Positions 8,230 through 17,600 of a stretch of DNA of 64,000 bases are shown one piece after another. The DNA is taken from NCBI GenBank assembly GCA_965203435.1, contig CBDBCU010000001.1, forward strand, positions 434,001 through 498,000, given 5' to 3'. The stretch's first letter is position 1, and each line of letters starts with the position of its first letter. The notes beneath the pieces were generated by a model. The model saw only the letters and a program-made list of their open reading frames with translations. It was not told where the DNA came from and made no database searches. Made by a program: the position numbers and the translations under genes. This stretch comes from CBDBCU01 sp965203435 (GTDB taxonomy: Bacteria; Chloroflexota; Dehalococcoidia; Lucifugimonadales; UBA3495).

Positions 8230-8496
8230 CTTATTCTGGCGGCGATGAAAGGCCGGTTCATTTCCGAACACGGCAATCATTATGACAACTTCCAGATGAT
8301 GGGCTATGGGGAAGCGGCCGATCCGGAGGCCGCCGTAACCGCTTTCTTTGACCAGCCGCCCTATCCCATCCGCTGGGAGGATGTGGAATATCTGTGGGCG
8401 GAACAGTTGGCCGAGGCGGAACACACCGGGCATCACGGCGACTATGGCCGGGTCTATGTGGAATCCCTGCGCCGCCGTTGGCAAAGGCCCGGGTAG
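8218..8496 (+). CDS. Conserved-looking small protein of unknown function (92 aa)
   Basis: The product begins MPAFLILAAMKGRFISEHGN and continues with the aromatic, acidic stretch YPIRWEDVEYLWAEQLAEAEH, split here as YPIRWEDVEYLW and AEQLAEAEH. The ATG at 8218 has an AGGCAGGAA site upstream. Two tandem copies of its leader and start lie immediately before it. It has no signal peptide or membrane helix. I do not recognise the family. It sits between the thiolase gene and a convergent aldolase gene. Confidence 0.6.
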   Translation: MPAFLILAAMKGRFISEHGNHYDNFQMMGYGEAADPEAAVTAFFDQPPYPIRWEDVEYLWAEQLAEAEHTGHHGDYGRVYVESLRRRWQRPG

Positions 8497-8535
8497 AACA
8501 GGGCCGCCGGTCAGCCGCCGGCGGCGGCCCGCAGG

Positions 8536-9318
8536 TCAGCCCCCGGCGGCAACTTCCCGCAGGGCGGCAAAGTCCCGGCGGTAGGCTTCGGTCAAAGCCC
8601 GGCGGTCGGTGGTGTGCAGCACAAACCGCGCTCCCTGCCGTACCCAATGGGCCGAAAGTTCCGCCGTCTGGTGATGCACCAGGGTGGCAATGCCATGGGC
8701 TTCGGCGGTGTTGATAATCCGCTGCACCGTTTCCTGATATTCGGGCCGGTCGTACTGGTCGGGCCAGCCGAGGGAAATGCTGAGGTCGTTGGGGCCGACA
8801 AAAATGCCGTCGATGCCCGGCACTTGCAGGATTTCATCGAGGTTGTTCACCGCCGCCACGCTTTCAATGCCGATGATGGCGACGGTGTTGCGATTGCGCT
8901 GCTCCAGATAATCCCGGGTGGCGGCGCTGATCTGCTCTCCGGTATCCATCAGCCGCCGCACCGCCGCGCCTTTCAGCGGCCGCCACTTGGCCGCCGCGAT
9001 GACTTCCTTGACTTCCGCCGCCGTTTCGCAGTAGGGGGCCAGGATCCCCTGGGCGCCGGCGTCCAGGGCCATCGTTACATAGTGGGACGCGGGTATCGGG
9101 ATACGGACGATGGGGGCGGGCCCGGAGCTGCTACAGGCCGCCAGGTAGTCGGCCAGTTCGGCCCGGCTGCGGGGGCCGTGTTCGCTGTCAATAACGATAT
9201 AATCCAGCACAATCCCTTCCAGGGCCGCCGCCCACCGGGGATTGCGTCCGTGGGTTATCATCGTGCCATAGACCCGGCCGCCGGCTTGCAAGGCGGCTTT
9301 CAATTCCGCTCCGTTCAT
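8536..9318 (-). CDS. HpcH/HpaI-family aldolase
   Basis: Class II pyruvate aldolases of this family cleave or form 4-hydroxy-2-oxo acids or related acids using a divalent metal in a TIM barrel. The conserved DYIVIDSEHGPRS, GAQGILAPYCETAAEV, GIESVAAVNN (metal-binding Glu) and GIDGIFVGPNDLSISLG (metal-binding Asp) are present. The start at 9318 (MNGAELKAAL) is chosen because AGGAGGG lies just upstream, giving 260 residues, the usual size. It is transcribed divergently from RNase D, with back-to-back promoter motifs between them. The substrate cannot be told from sequence alone. Confidence 0.9.
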   Translation of the reverse strand: MNGAELKAALQAGGRVYGTMITHGRNPRWAAALEGIVLDYIVIDSEHGPRSRAELADYLAACSSSGPAPIVRIPIPASHYVTMALDAGAQGILAPYCETAAEVKEVIAAAKWRPLKGAAVRRLMDTGEQISAATRDYLEQRNRNTVAIIGIESVAAVNNLDEILQVPGIDGIFVGPNDLSISLGWPDQYDRPEYQETVQRIINTAEAHGIATLVHHQTAELSAHWVRQGARFVLHTTDRRALTEAYRRDFAALREVAAGG

Positions 9319-9404
9319 ACGCCCTCCTGAATTGCCGGTTGTCCCATCCTTGCCGGCCCCTCGGGAAATTTCCTGGCCCGGCCAATCCCCGGGCATCGCC
9401 GCCC

Positions 9405-9415
9405 AGTATAGCATA
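9405..9415 (-). promoter_or_regulatory. Extended -10 promoter, aldolase
   Basis: On the minus strand this reads TATGCTATACT, an extended -10 element (TGC before TATACT) about 90 bases before the aldolase ATG. The same 11-base motif recurs before other genes in this window. Confidence 0.55.
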
Positions 9416-9430
9416 CGCCCCGGCCCGCCC

Positions 9431-9441
9431 TCTGCTATACT
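9431..9441 (+). promoter_or_regulatory. Extended -10 promoter, RNase D
   Basis: TCTGCTATACT on the plus strand lies about 40 bases before the RNase D start. It is back to back with the aldolase promoter 16 bases away. Confidence 0.55.
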
Positions 9442-9478
9442 GACGGCAAATCCTTTGCCCCCGGCCGCAGGAGTTTAT

Positions 9479-10648
9479 GTGAACCCGCCCCAGCTTATTG
9501 ACCGCCAGCAGGATTGGAACCGCATCGCTCCCGCCCTGGCCCGGGAGCCGCAACTGGCTATTGACACCGAGGCCAACAGTATGTACGCCTATCGCGGCCG
9601 CATCTGCCTGATTCAGATTGGCACGGCGGAGCGTTCCCTGCTGGTGGATCCTTTGGCGGTGGCCGATTTGTCGGCTTTGGGGGCTATCCTGGCGAACCCG
9701 GCCGTGGGCAAAATCCTCCACGGTTCCGACTATGACCTGCGCTGCTTTTATCGGGAATACGGGTTTCCGGTGGCCGGGTTGTTCGACACGGAAACGGCGG
9801 CGCGGTTTCTGGGGATGGTCGCGCCCAACCTGGCCGCCGTGCTGCGGGAATATCTGGATGTGGCGATACCGAAAAGCCGCCGCTGGCAAAAGTCTAACTG
9901 GGGCTTGCGGCCGCTGTCCGCCCCGGCGCTGGAATACGCCGCCGCGGATGTGCAGCATTTGATACCCCTGGCCCGGGAACTGCGCCGCCGGCTGGCCGCC
10001 GTTGACCGCTTGGCTTGGGTGCAAGAGGAATGTGTCCGCGGGGAACAGGCCGGCGGCGCCGATTTGCCGGAGCCGGCGGAGCCGCCTTTTCTGCGGGTCA
10101 AGGGGGTGGACCGGCTGGAGCCGGCGGAGTTGGCGGTGTTCAAGGAACTTTTTGACTTTCGGGAGGAGGAGGCGCGGCGGCTGGATTGGCCGGTTTACCG
10201 GGTAATGCGGAAGGAAACTATGCTCCACTTGGCCCGCGCCCCGGAGGAGCCGCTGGATTTGGTGCCGGATTTGTCGCCGCAGTTGCTGCGTCGGGCCGGC
10301 GGGGCTTTGCGGGCCGCTTTGCGCCGCGGCCGGCAGGCGGAGCCGCTGCACCGACCGCCGCGGCCGCGCCGCAACGGTTTCCCCGGCCGGGATTATCAGG
10401 AACGATTGAATCGGCTGAAACAGTGGCGGCGGGATAAAGGCGCGGCCCTGGGCTTGGATCCGGCCCTGCTCTGGCCGGCGGCCAGTCTGGAGCGGCTGGC
10501 GCAACAGCCGCAACGGTGGGATACCGAACTAGGGGAAACCGGGGCCGCCGAAATCCGCCATTGGCAACGGCAACAGTTTGCGCCGGAACTGGCCGCCGTT
10601 TTGCAGGAGGCCGCCCGCCAATACCCGCCGGCCGCTACCCCGGAATAA
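9479..10648 (+). CDS. rnd: Ribonuclease D
   Basis: RNase D is a 3'-5' exoribonuclease that trims tRNA and other structured RNA ends. The DEDDy exonuclease residues are in the first 170 residues: AIDTEANSMYAY (Exo I), HGSDYDLRCF (Exo II) and YAAADVQHLIPL (Exo III with Tyr). HRDC-like helical domains follow, at about residues 215-290 and 300-375. GTG at 9479 is chosen because CAGGAG lies five bases upstream; the 389-residue length matches the family. It stands alone between a divergent aldolase gene and a convergent methyltransferase gene. Confidence 0.93.
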   Translation: MNPPQLIDRQQDWNRIAPALAREPQLAIDTEANSMYAYRGRICLIQIGTAERSLLVDPLAVADLSALGAILANPAVGKILHGSDYDLRCFYREYGFPVAGLFDTETAARFLGMVAPNLAAVLREYLDVAIPKSRRWQKSNWGLRPLSAPALEYAAADVQHLIPLARELRRRLAAVDRLAWVQEECVRGEQAGGADLPEPAEPPFLRVKGVDRLEPAELAVFKELFDFREEEARRLDWPVYRVMRKETMLHLARAPEEPLDLVPDLSPQLLRRAGGALRAALRRGRQAEPLHRPPRPRRNGFPGRDYQERLNRLKQWRRDKGAALGLDPALLWPAASLERLAQQPQRWDTELGETGAAEIRHWQRQQFAPELAAVLQEAARQYPPAATPE

Positions 10649-10668
10649 CCTCGGCGGCCTATCGACCG

Positions 10669-10714
10669 CTCACCCGGAACTTGTTGAAGGGTCACCCGGA
10701 ACTGGTTGCCGGGT
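10669..10714. repeat. Family B repeat, degenerate
   Basis: Tandem half-units CTCACCCGGAACTTGTTG, AAGGGTCACCCGGAACTGG and TTGCCGGG lie between the convergent RNase D and methyltransferase-HNH genes. Confidence 0.65.
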
Positions 10715-10766
10715 TAGCCTTAATCCTTAATCCTCTGGTCGGCAAAGCCGGTTTCCCGGGCCGTCG

Positions 10767-12146
10767 CTAATCCGCGCTCAGGGGCAGGTCGGCTTGTTGC
10801 ACCGCCCGCGCCAGGTAGCCCCGGGACCATTCCACGGCCAACTTTATGGGTATGCGCTGGTCAATGGTCGGATTGCCGTACCAATAGCCATCCCGCTTAT
10901 TGGCCCGGCGCAGGCCCGCAAGGGTCAAGGTGTTGCCTTTCCGCCCGTTGCAGGGCCGGCACAGGATCGCCCGGTTATCCAGGTCGTTAAGCCCGCCCTG
11001 GGATTTGGGCAAGTTATGATCCAGGTCAAAATGGCGGTCGTCGGCCTTAGGCGGCTCAAAACCGCAACCCCAGCATACCGCCGCCCACTGCTTGATCAGG
11101 ATGGCTTTCATTTCGTCCCGGCTGAACCGCGGCCGCCGTTCCCGCCGGCGCTCAATTTGTTGCAGGTACGGCGCGGCCGTATCCGCGTCATCCGTCCGCC
11201 GGGGCGGCGTAGTCGCCAGTTGCACATCCTCCGGCCGCCAGATTTGCTTTTCCGCATTAAGGCGATCCAGCACCGTTTGGTAAGCGCCGTTCCACAAGTC
11301 CATGCCAATCCATTGGCGGCCCAAGCGTTCCGCCGCGACCGGGGTGGTGGCGCAGCCGCAGAACGGGTCGAGCACCCAATCGCCGGGATGGCTGCTGGCT
11401 TTGATTATCCGCTCGTACAAGGCCAGGGGTTTCTGGGTGGGATAGCCCGTCCGTTCCTTATCCATCGTATTCAGGGCCGGCATCAGGATAACATCGTCCG
11501 GGGTTTTCCCGGCCGGCAGGGTTTTGCCGGCTTGGCCGCCTTTGGCATAGCGCCATTGGGTCATCCCGCTCTCAAAGGGTACCAGGATCTCCTCCCGGTT
11601 AAACACATAGGCGGCCGGCGTCTTGCTGTACCACAGGATGGTTTCGTGGGCATTGGCAAAGCGCTTTTTGCCGCGGGAGGCGTTTTTGTACCACCACACC
11701 AGTTCATTCCGGAAATGGCGCCGGCCAAAGATGGCGTCCAGCAGGCATTTGACCCAGGCGTGGGCGGTGTGGTCAATGTGCAGGTACAAACTGCCGGTGG
11801 GCTTGAGGATCCGCCGACATTCCATTAGCCGCACTCCCAGCCAACACAGGAAAGCCGCCAGATCCGCCCCGTAGGTTAGCGCCGCCGTCGAAATGACCGC
11901 TTCCGCCTTGGGCCAGTCATCCTTGATGGCGTCCATCCATTCCGGCTGGACGTCGCTGTCCCAGCGCCAACGGTCGGTGAACCGGGAGCCGGCGGCCAGG
12001 CTGTTCGGCGTGGCGTGGAAATCCTTGCTCTTGTTGAAGGGCGGATCCGTGGCAATCAAATCCACGGTTTCGCTGTTAAGGCCCTGGAGAAAGGGCAGAT
12101 TGTCGCCTTGGAACAAGGTTCGGTTAGCGAAGTTGGGTATTCCCAT
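10767..12146 (-). CDS. Beta-class DNA methyltransferase fused to a C-terminal HNH nuclease (copy 1)
   Basis: The 459-residue protein opens with NRTLFQGDNLPFLQ and the catalytic motif IATDPPFN. A variable region follows, then YPTQKPLALYERII and the SAM-binding DPFCGCATTPVAAERLGRQW. This order (catalytic motif first, SAM motif last) is that of beta-class N6-adenine or N4-cytosine methylases. Residues about 358-408 form an HNH nuclease: CWGCG, FDLDHNLPKSQGG with the catalytic His, NRAILCRPCN and GRKGN. GGAGGGG precedes the chosen ATG at 12146. A paralogue with the same fusion lies at 40450-42294. A self-contained modify-and-cut enzyme is the natural reading but is untested. Confidence 0.88.
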   Translation of the reverse strand: MGIPNFANRTLFQGDNLPFLQGLNSETVDLIATDPPFNKSKDFHATPNSLAAGSRFTDRWRWDSDVQPEWMDAIKDDWPKAEAVISTAALTYGADLAAFLCWLGVRLMECRRILKPTGSLYLHIDHTAHAWVKCLLDAIFGRRHFRNELVWWYKNASRGKKRFANAHETILWYSKTPAAYVFNREEILVPFESGMTQWRYAKGGQAGKTLPAGKTPDDVILMPALNTMDKERTGYPTQKPLALYERIIKASSHPGDWVLDPFCGCATTPVAAERLGRQWIGMDLWNGAYQTVLDRLNAEKQIWRPEDVQLATTPPRRTDDADTAAPYLQQIERRRERRPRFSRDEMKAILIKQWAAVCWGCGFEPPKADDRHFDLDHNLPKSQGGLNDLDNRAILCRPCNGRKGNTLTLAGLRRANKRDGYWYGNPTIDQRIPIKLAVEWSRGYLARAVQQADLPLSAD

Positions 12147-12239
12147 AGTTTCCCCTCCCGGAACCGGTTGCCGGAGGCCGGCGGCCGCGCCCCCGGGTAG
12201 CCGGCGGCCGGGCAAAGCGGCCGCCGGTCAACGGGATAC

Positions 12240-13322
12240 CTAACGCCCGTCCAGCAGCAGGTTGCGGCAGAAAGTCGCGGTATCCACCAGGTCGGGAATT
12301 ACCACATATTCGTCCACCGTGTGCATGGCATTGGTGGACATCCCGACCACTACGCTTTGGATGCCGTGCAGCCGCATCACATTGCCATCGGTGCCGCCGC
12401 CGGAGGGCTGAATGTTCGGCGTCAAGCCCATTCCCTCCATAATGCGCCGGGTCATCCGCACCACCGGCTCGTCCGGATCCAGCCGATAGGTATGGAACAT
12501 TACTTCCAGCTGCTCTTTGATGGTGGCTTCCCGATACTTGCGCCGGGCGGCGTCCAGGGTAGTGGTCACTTGCAGTTTCAGCAGGTCGAAGGATTCGGTG
12601 TTGCGGCTGCGAAACTCCCCGACAAAGGTGGCTTCGGCCGGCACGGCGTTTCGCACCGTTCCCCCGGAAATCAGGCCCACATTAAAGGTGGTTTCCTCGT
12701 CCAGCCGGCCCTGCGGCAGTTCCTGGATAATTTCCGAGGCGATGCGGATGGCCGACAAACCCTTTTCCGGCTCCACGCCGGCATGGGCCGCCCGCCCTTT
12801 GACGGTTACATCAAAGCCCATATAAGTGGGGCTGGAGCCGGTGATGGTGCTTACCGGGCCGTTGCCGTCAAAGACCACGGCGTCCATCGCCCGAATCAGG
12901 GAAAAGTCCAGGTTGCTGGCCCCGACCAGGCCGATTTCCTCGCCGCGGGTAAAGACCGCCTGCACCGGGCGATGCGGCAAACCGTCCGCGACCACCGATT
13001 CCAGTCCTTCCAGAATGGCGGCGATGCCGGCTTTGCAGTCGCCGCCCAGGATGGTCGTGCCATCGGAAACGATGCGGTCGCCCTGGATTTGCGGCTTAAT
13101 GCCCCGGCCCGGCTCCACCGTGTCCATGTGGGCCGACAGCAGCAGGGGATTGTCGCCGGCCGCGGAGGCGATAACATTGCCGTGGGCATCCCGCTGCACT
13201 ACCAGTCCCAGCTTGCTCAGCCGCGCCGTCAAGTGCTGGGCGACTTCCTCCTCCTCATCGGAGGGGCTGTCAATCCGCACCAGGTCGCAGAAAGAGTTGA
13301 TGAGTCGTTCTTGATCGATCAT
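12240..13322 (-). CDS. M20-family metallopeptidase (PepT/YqjE-like)
   Basis: Di-zinc peptidases of this family remove N-terminal residues from short peptides or cleave amides in the cytoplasm. The 360-residue product has the zinc-binding blocks LLSAHMDTVEPG, ILGGDCKAGIAAILE and FTRGEEIGLVGA, the lid-domain motif KGRAAHAGVEPEKG, and MHTVDEYVVIPDL near the end. The length is slightly short for PepT (about 410) but right for the YqjE branch. GAGGTAG lies upstream of the ATG. It ends 93 bases before the methyltransferase-HNH start, with no shared function apparent. Confidence 0.9.
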   Translation of the reverse strand: MIDQERLINSFCDLVRIDSPSDEEEEVAQHLTARLSKLGLVVQRDAHGNVIASAAGDNPLLLSAHMDTVEPGRGIKPQIQGDRIVSDGTTILGGDCKAGIAAILEGLESVVADGLPHRPVQAVFTRGEEIGLVGASNLDFSLIRAMDAVVFDGNGPVSTITGSSPTYMGFDVTVKGRAAHAGVEPEKGLSAIRIASEIIQELPQGRLDEETTFNVGLISGGTVRNAVPAEATFVGEFRSRNTESFDLLKLQVTTTLDAARRKYREATIKEQLEVMFHTYRLDPDEPVVRMTRRIMEGMGLTPNIQPSGGGTDGNVMRLHGIQSVVVGMSTNAMHTVDEYVVIPDLVDTATFCRNLLLDGR

Positions 13323-13379
13323 AGTCGCTACCTCTACCGCCGGGATGGGCCGGCGGGTTTTTATGTCATTGATTCCGGC

Positions 13380-13460
13380 CGTCCTTCAACCAGTTCAGGA
13401 TGAGCGGAATGGGGATTGGTTTTTGTCCCCGTTCATCCCGACCTTGCTAAAGGATGGCCG
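13380..13460. repeat. Family B repeat pair
   Basis: One unit with CAACCAGTTCAGGATGAGCG at about 13386 and a second, diverged facing unit (TTCATCCCGACCTTGC, then AAAGGATGG) at about 13431 lie between the peptidase and transporter genes. Confidence 0.65.
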
Positions 13461-13500
13461 GGCAAGACCTTTCAATTCCGCCCCCATTATACATCCCCGG

Positions 13501-14376
13501 CTAGGGGGATAGGGCAATCAGCGTCAGCCCCAGCAGGATAAATCCGGAGCCGAGCAGCCGGCCGGCGCCAAAGGGTTCTTTCAGCAGGAAAACCCCCAAC
13601 AATACGCCGCCGACGATGCCCACTTCCCGGGCCGGGGCCGCGTAGCTGACCCGGGACAGGGCAAAGGCGGTCAATACCAGTCCGTAGGCAATAAAGACCA
13701 GCAGTCCGGCCGCCAGGATGGGCCAGGCGTTGGCCTGCCATTCCCGCCGCAGGCCGGCCAATCCGTGCTGGCGCAGGATGTAGGGCAACATTCCGATAGC
13801 CGCCCCGGCGGTCAGCAGATAAACGAATAGAAAGGGCTGCACATGGGCCACGCCGCGCTTGTCCACCAGGGTGTAGATGGTAATGGTCAAGCCGGTCAGC
13901 ACGGCGTAGCGGATGCCGCCATCCCGCAGCAGAGCCGCCGGCTGCCGCAGCAGTTCGCCCCAGCGGCCCCACCAGGACACCAGGGCAATGCCCAGGATGA
14001 TGGCCGCCACGCCCAGAATGGCGGGCAGGGCCATCCGCTCGCCCAAAGTCAGCACGGCCAGAATTGGCACCAGCATTGGCCCGATGCTGCGGGCAATGGG
14101 ATAGACCAGGGACAAATCGCCGCGGGCATAACCCCGGCCCAGCAGGGTGAAATAGAGGACGTGCATGGCGGCCGAGGCCAGGGCCAGCCACCAGCCCGGC
14201 GGCGTCGGGGGATACCGATACAGCAGCAAAGCGCCCAGGGGGGCCAGCATTATGGCTCCGCTGAACAGGAGCCACCATACGAACACTTCTTTGTTCGCGG
14301 AGCGTTTCAGCAGCAGGTTCCAACCGGCGTGGACTGCCGCCGACAGCAAAATCAAACCCAAAGCCAATGCGGTCAT
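13501..14376 (-). CDS. EamA/DMT-family transporter
   Basis: The 291-residue integral membrane protein shows about ten hydrophobic helices in two five-helix halves, the layout of drug/metabolite (EamA) exporters. Typical features are HAGWNLLLKRS in the first helix, YPIARSIGPMLVPILAVLTLGE near the end of the first half (as YPIARSIGPML then AVLTLGE), and FLLKEPFGAGRLLGSGFIL at the end of the second. A TATACT lies so close to the ATG that the mRNA could be leaderless. The substrate is unknown. It is convergent with nothing and lies downstream of tRNA-Glu. Confidence 0.88.
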   Translation of the reverse strand: MTALALGLILLSAAVHAGWNLLLKRSANKEVFVWWLLFSGAIMLAPLGALLLYRYPPTPPGWWLALASAAMHVLYFTLLGRGYARGDLSLVYPIARSIGPMLVPILAVLTLGERMALPAILGVAAIILGIALVSWWGRWGELLRQPAALLRDGGIRYAVLTGLTITIYTLVDKRGVAHVQPFLFVYLLTAGAAIGMLPYILRQHGLAGLRREWQANAWPILAAGLLVFIAYGLVLTAFALSRVSYAAPAREVGIVGGVLLGVFLLKEPFGAGRLLGSGFILLGLTLIALSP

Positions 14377-14413
14377 AGGGCCAAGTATAACCTAAAGCGG
14401 CCGGGCCATTGGC

Positions 14414-14446
14414 GCAATAGAAACCCCGCCCGGCAAAAGGGCGGGG
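14414..14446 (-). terminator. Rho-independent terminator after tRNA-Glu
   Basis: On the minus strand CCCCGCCC pairs with GGGCGGGG around a 7-base loop and is followed by TTTCTATT. It lies 28 bases after the tRNA-Glu 3' end. Confidence 0.7.
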
Positions 14447-14474
14447 GAAAAGACGCATTACAAGGGAAAGGGGT

Positions 14475-14551
14475 TGGTAGCGCATAGGGGATTCGAACCC
14501 CTGATCTCCGCCTTGAGAGGGCGGTGTCCTGGGCCGCTAGACGAATGCGCC
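14475..14551 (-). tRNA. tRNA-Glu (anticodon CTC)
   Basis: On the minus strand the gene starts GGCGCATTCGTCTAGCGG and ends CTACCA with the CCA encoded. The acceptor arms GGCGCAT and ATGCGCT pair (one G-U). The anticodon arm is CCGCC-CTCTCAA-GGCGG, giving anticodon CTC, and the T arm is AGGGG-TTCGAAT-CCCCT. The TCGTCTAG D-arm is typical of tRNA-Glu. Confidence 0.96.
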
Positions 14552-14661
14552 CCACCAACAGCAGGATAAAGGCCCTGATGATATATCCAGCGGGAATAGT
14601 ATATTAAAATCGGCGGGGGTTGTCAAGGTTTTGGATCGGGAATTTCTGAAATTTCCCGCTG

Positions 14662-17600
14662 TTACTGCCGGCGCGCCGCGGCAATGGCGTCTTGGAGGGC
14701 GGCCTTTATCCGGGAACCGTCCCGCTTGAAACCCAAAACTTGGCGCATTTCCGCCATCAGCTCGTCGTCGGTGCGAAGCAAGGTGTCCGACATTATCCAA
14801 CGGGCCAAAGCCGTTAGTTCAGCCGGGCTGTATTCGGTGATGGATTCTCCTGGGGAAACGGCGATAGGGCAAGGCCCGGTGCGGCCCGGTTGAACGGAGG
14901 CAACCGCCATTGCGGGGGGCGGACAGTCCTTAGTTGACGATTTAACGGCTTGCTGCCCGGCATCTGCCTTATCCGCCAACTCCACCGCCTGCCGCCACGC
15001 GGCGTAAGCCCGGGCGGCCGCTTCCTCCCGGTTCCGAAACCAGTCGGTGGACCAGATACGGTGAAACCGCCAACCCAGGTTTTCGAGAACTTCCTGACGC
15101 AACCGATCCCGTTCCCGCGCGGTGGGCGTGGCGTGGTAACTGGCCCCGTCGGCCTCAATGGCCAGCACCATCCGCCCCGGTTGCTCAGGGTGAGCGCAGG
15201 CAAAATCGATGCGATACCCGGCGACTCCGTATTGGGGCGTTGCCGGTATTCCCCGTGCGGTCAAGCGATTCAGCACATCCAGCTCAAAGGGGTTGAGGCT
15301 TTCGCCGCTGAGGGCTCCGCCCAACTCCGCGCCACCGGAGGCGGCGAACTCTAAGTATTGACGCAGCAGTTCTACGCCCCGGGCGTTAGACCGTCCCGGC
15401 TCCATATCGTGGTGGGAGAAAGCGCAAACCAGGTGCATCCGGGAACGGGCGCGGGTGATGGCAACATTCAGCCGCCGCTCCCCGCCCTCCTGATTCAACG
15501 GGCCAAAGCGGTAAGGCAAGTTCCCGTTGTCTGCCTTGTGGTAGCCGACGCTGAGAATAATCACATCCCGCTCGTCGCCCTGCACTCGCTCAATGTTCTT
15601 TACAAAGAACTTCTCGGCGGCGCCCTCGGCAAAGAAAGCATCCAAGGATGGATCTTTGACTTCGTTCAACCGCCGGCGCAAGGCTTCTTCAATGTTATTG
15701 GCATGGCGAATCCCGAAAGCAATCACCCCCAGGGACTCTTCCGGGTTGTTGCCGGCGTGGTCAATGACCAGATCCACCACCTTTTCCACTTCCTCAGGAT
15801 GGGAAACGGTGGAACGGCTGGCAACGATTGACAAGTCCATTGGGTGAAAGACAAGGGGCGTTTCCAAAGCCGTCCCGGGAAAGGCGGTCAGGGCATCGCC
15901 GTAAATGTGCGTGTTGGAAAAGGCGATCAACCGCCCATCCCGGCTCCGATAGTGCCATTGCAGCATTTGCTCTCGGACCGGCAGGGCTTTGACGGCATCA
16001 AGAACGGACTCTATGTCCGCAGTCAACGCCACCCTCGTCCCATCCTCATCTTCTTCTATTTCTTCCCCGTCGTACGCGGTACGGGCAAAGAAGTTGGTCG
16101 GCGGAAGTTGCCGCTCGTCCCCGGCAACGATAAACTGCGGCGCCCGGGCCAAACTGCCGATAGCTTCGGCCGGCGGAATCTGGGACGCTTCATCGAAAAT
16201 CACCACGTCAAACAGGTTGCCGCCGACCGGGACTAATTCAGCCACCTGCAAGGGCGACATCATCCAGCAAGGGCGCAGGGCCGTGAGCAAGTTGGGCGTC
16301 TGCCGGAAAAGCTCCCGAACCGACAAGTGACGGCTTCTTTTAGCCCCTTCGCGTTTAACCAGGTCAAGCTCCCGCCCGAACTGATTCATCGTATCGATAG
16401 CCCGCTCCGCGGCCACCCGCTTAATCCGCTCCGGGCTATGTTCCAGATGCTGGCGGTCATAGGTTGCGAAATCCTCCCGGTTGCGATTATGGGTATCCCC
16501 GACAAAACCGGCCAGCTGCCGATCCGCAAAGACCATTTCGTCCCATACCGCCTTAAACCAGCAGTGTTCAACGGCCTCCGGGGCCGCCGCCACGCTAATT
16601 CCGTTGCCGATGGCGGCGATCACCGGCGCGATGCCGGCGGCCTGGAACTCCCGCTCCAGTTCTCGTATCTGCGGCAGTCGCGCCGCCAAGTCCTGCTGAT
16701 TCCCCATCCGCTCCGCCAGAGCCGCCAGCTGCGCGGCCGGCCGCTGCCGCCAGTCGCGGTTGCCGGTCAATCTTTCCAGGGTTTCCAAGTCCGCCAGCAA
16801 GGCGGCTACCGCCGCTTGCAGGTCGGTCAGATTTTCCGGCGCTACCGGAATAGGCGTAGCGGCGGGCTGATAACCTTGCCACTGGTGAACTTGCTCGGCA
16901 GCCTTTTCTACGGCGTAATAGGCCGCATCGCCCGACAACTTGCCCGGAGAACGCAGTTCGGCGGTTACGGCGCTTTTAGCGGAGCGGTAACTGCCGGAAA
17001 GGTTAGCCCCCCAGCGACTCAAAAGGCTTTCCCGGGGCCGTAACGCCGTAACCAATGGCAGATGATCCAAAGCATAAATTCCGGGCTTAAAGCGCTCGGA
17101 AAGTTCCTTGACCTCGGCCAGCAATTTCAGCAGCGCGGGCCAGTCAACGGGGGCCTCCGGAATCGTCAACCCGGTTTCTTTAGCCGCTTCGGCCCACAGG
17201 GAACGGCATCGGGGCAACCGGGAACCGGCCAAGCCCTGCGCCAATTCCAAGGCCGACCGCGCATCTTGAGCTTTGACCACCGGGGCATTGGCCCATTCCG
17301 GGTAACGGGTTGCCAGGTGCGGGCCTTCCAGGTCGATCCACCTCTGCACATCGCTTTTGAGGCGGGTTACGGCCGCCCGGCTCAATCCCAGTGCCTTATC
17401 TGATTGCAACCGGATGCCGGCAACAGCCGCTGGGCGGTCTATCAAGGCGACTTGCGCCGCAAAGGCGCTGATTTGCCACGGCTCCCGCAACCGGTGCAGG
17501 GTGTCCGCATAGGACAGCAGACTTTGCTTGCAGTCGGAAAGCTCTTGATAAAAGCGGGAGTAATCCTGAGCCGGGATCATCCCAATGCGCTGAATGGAAT

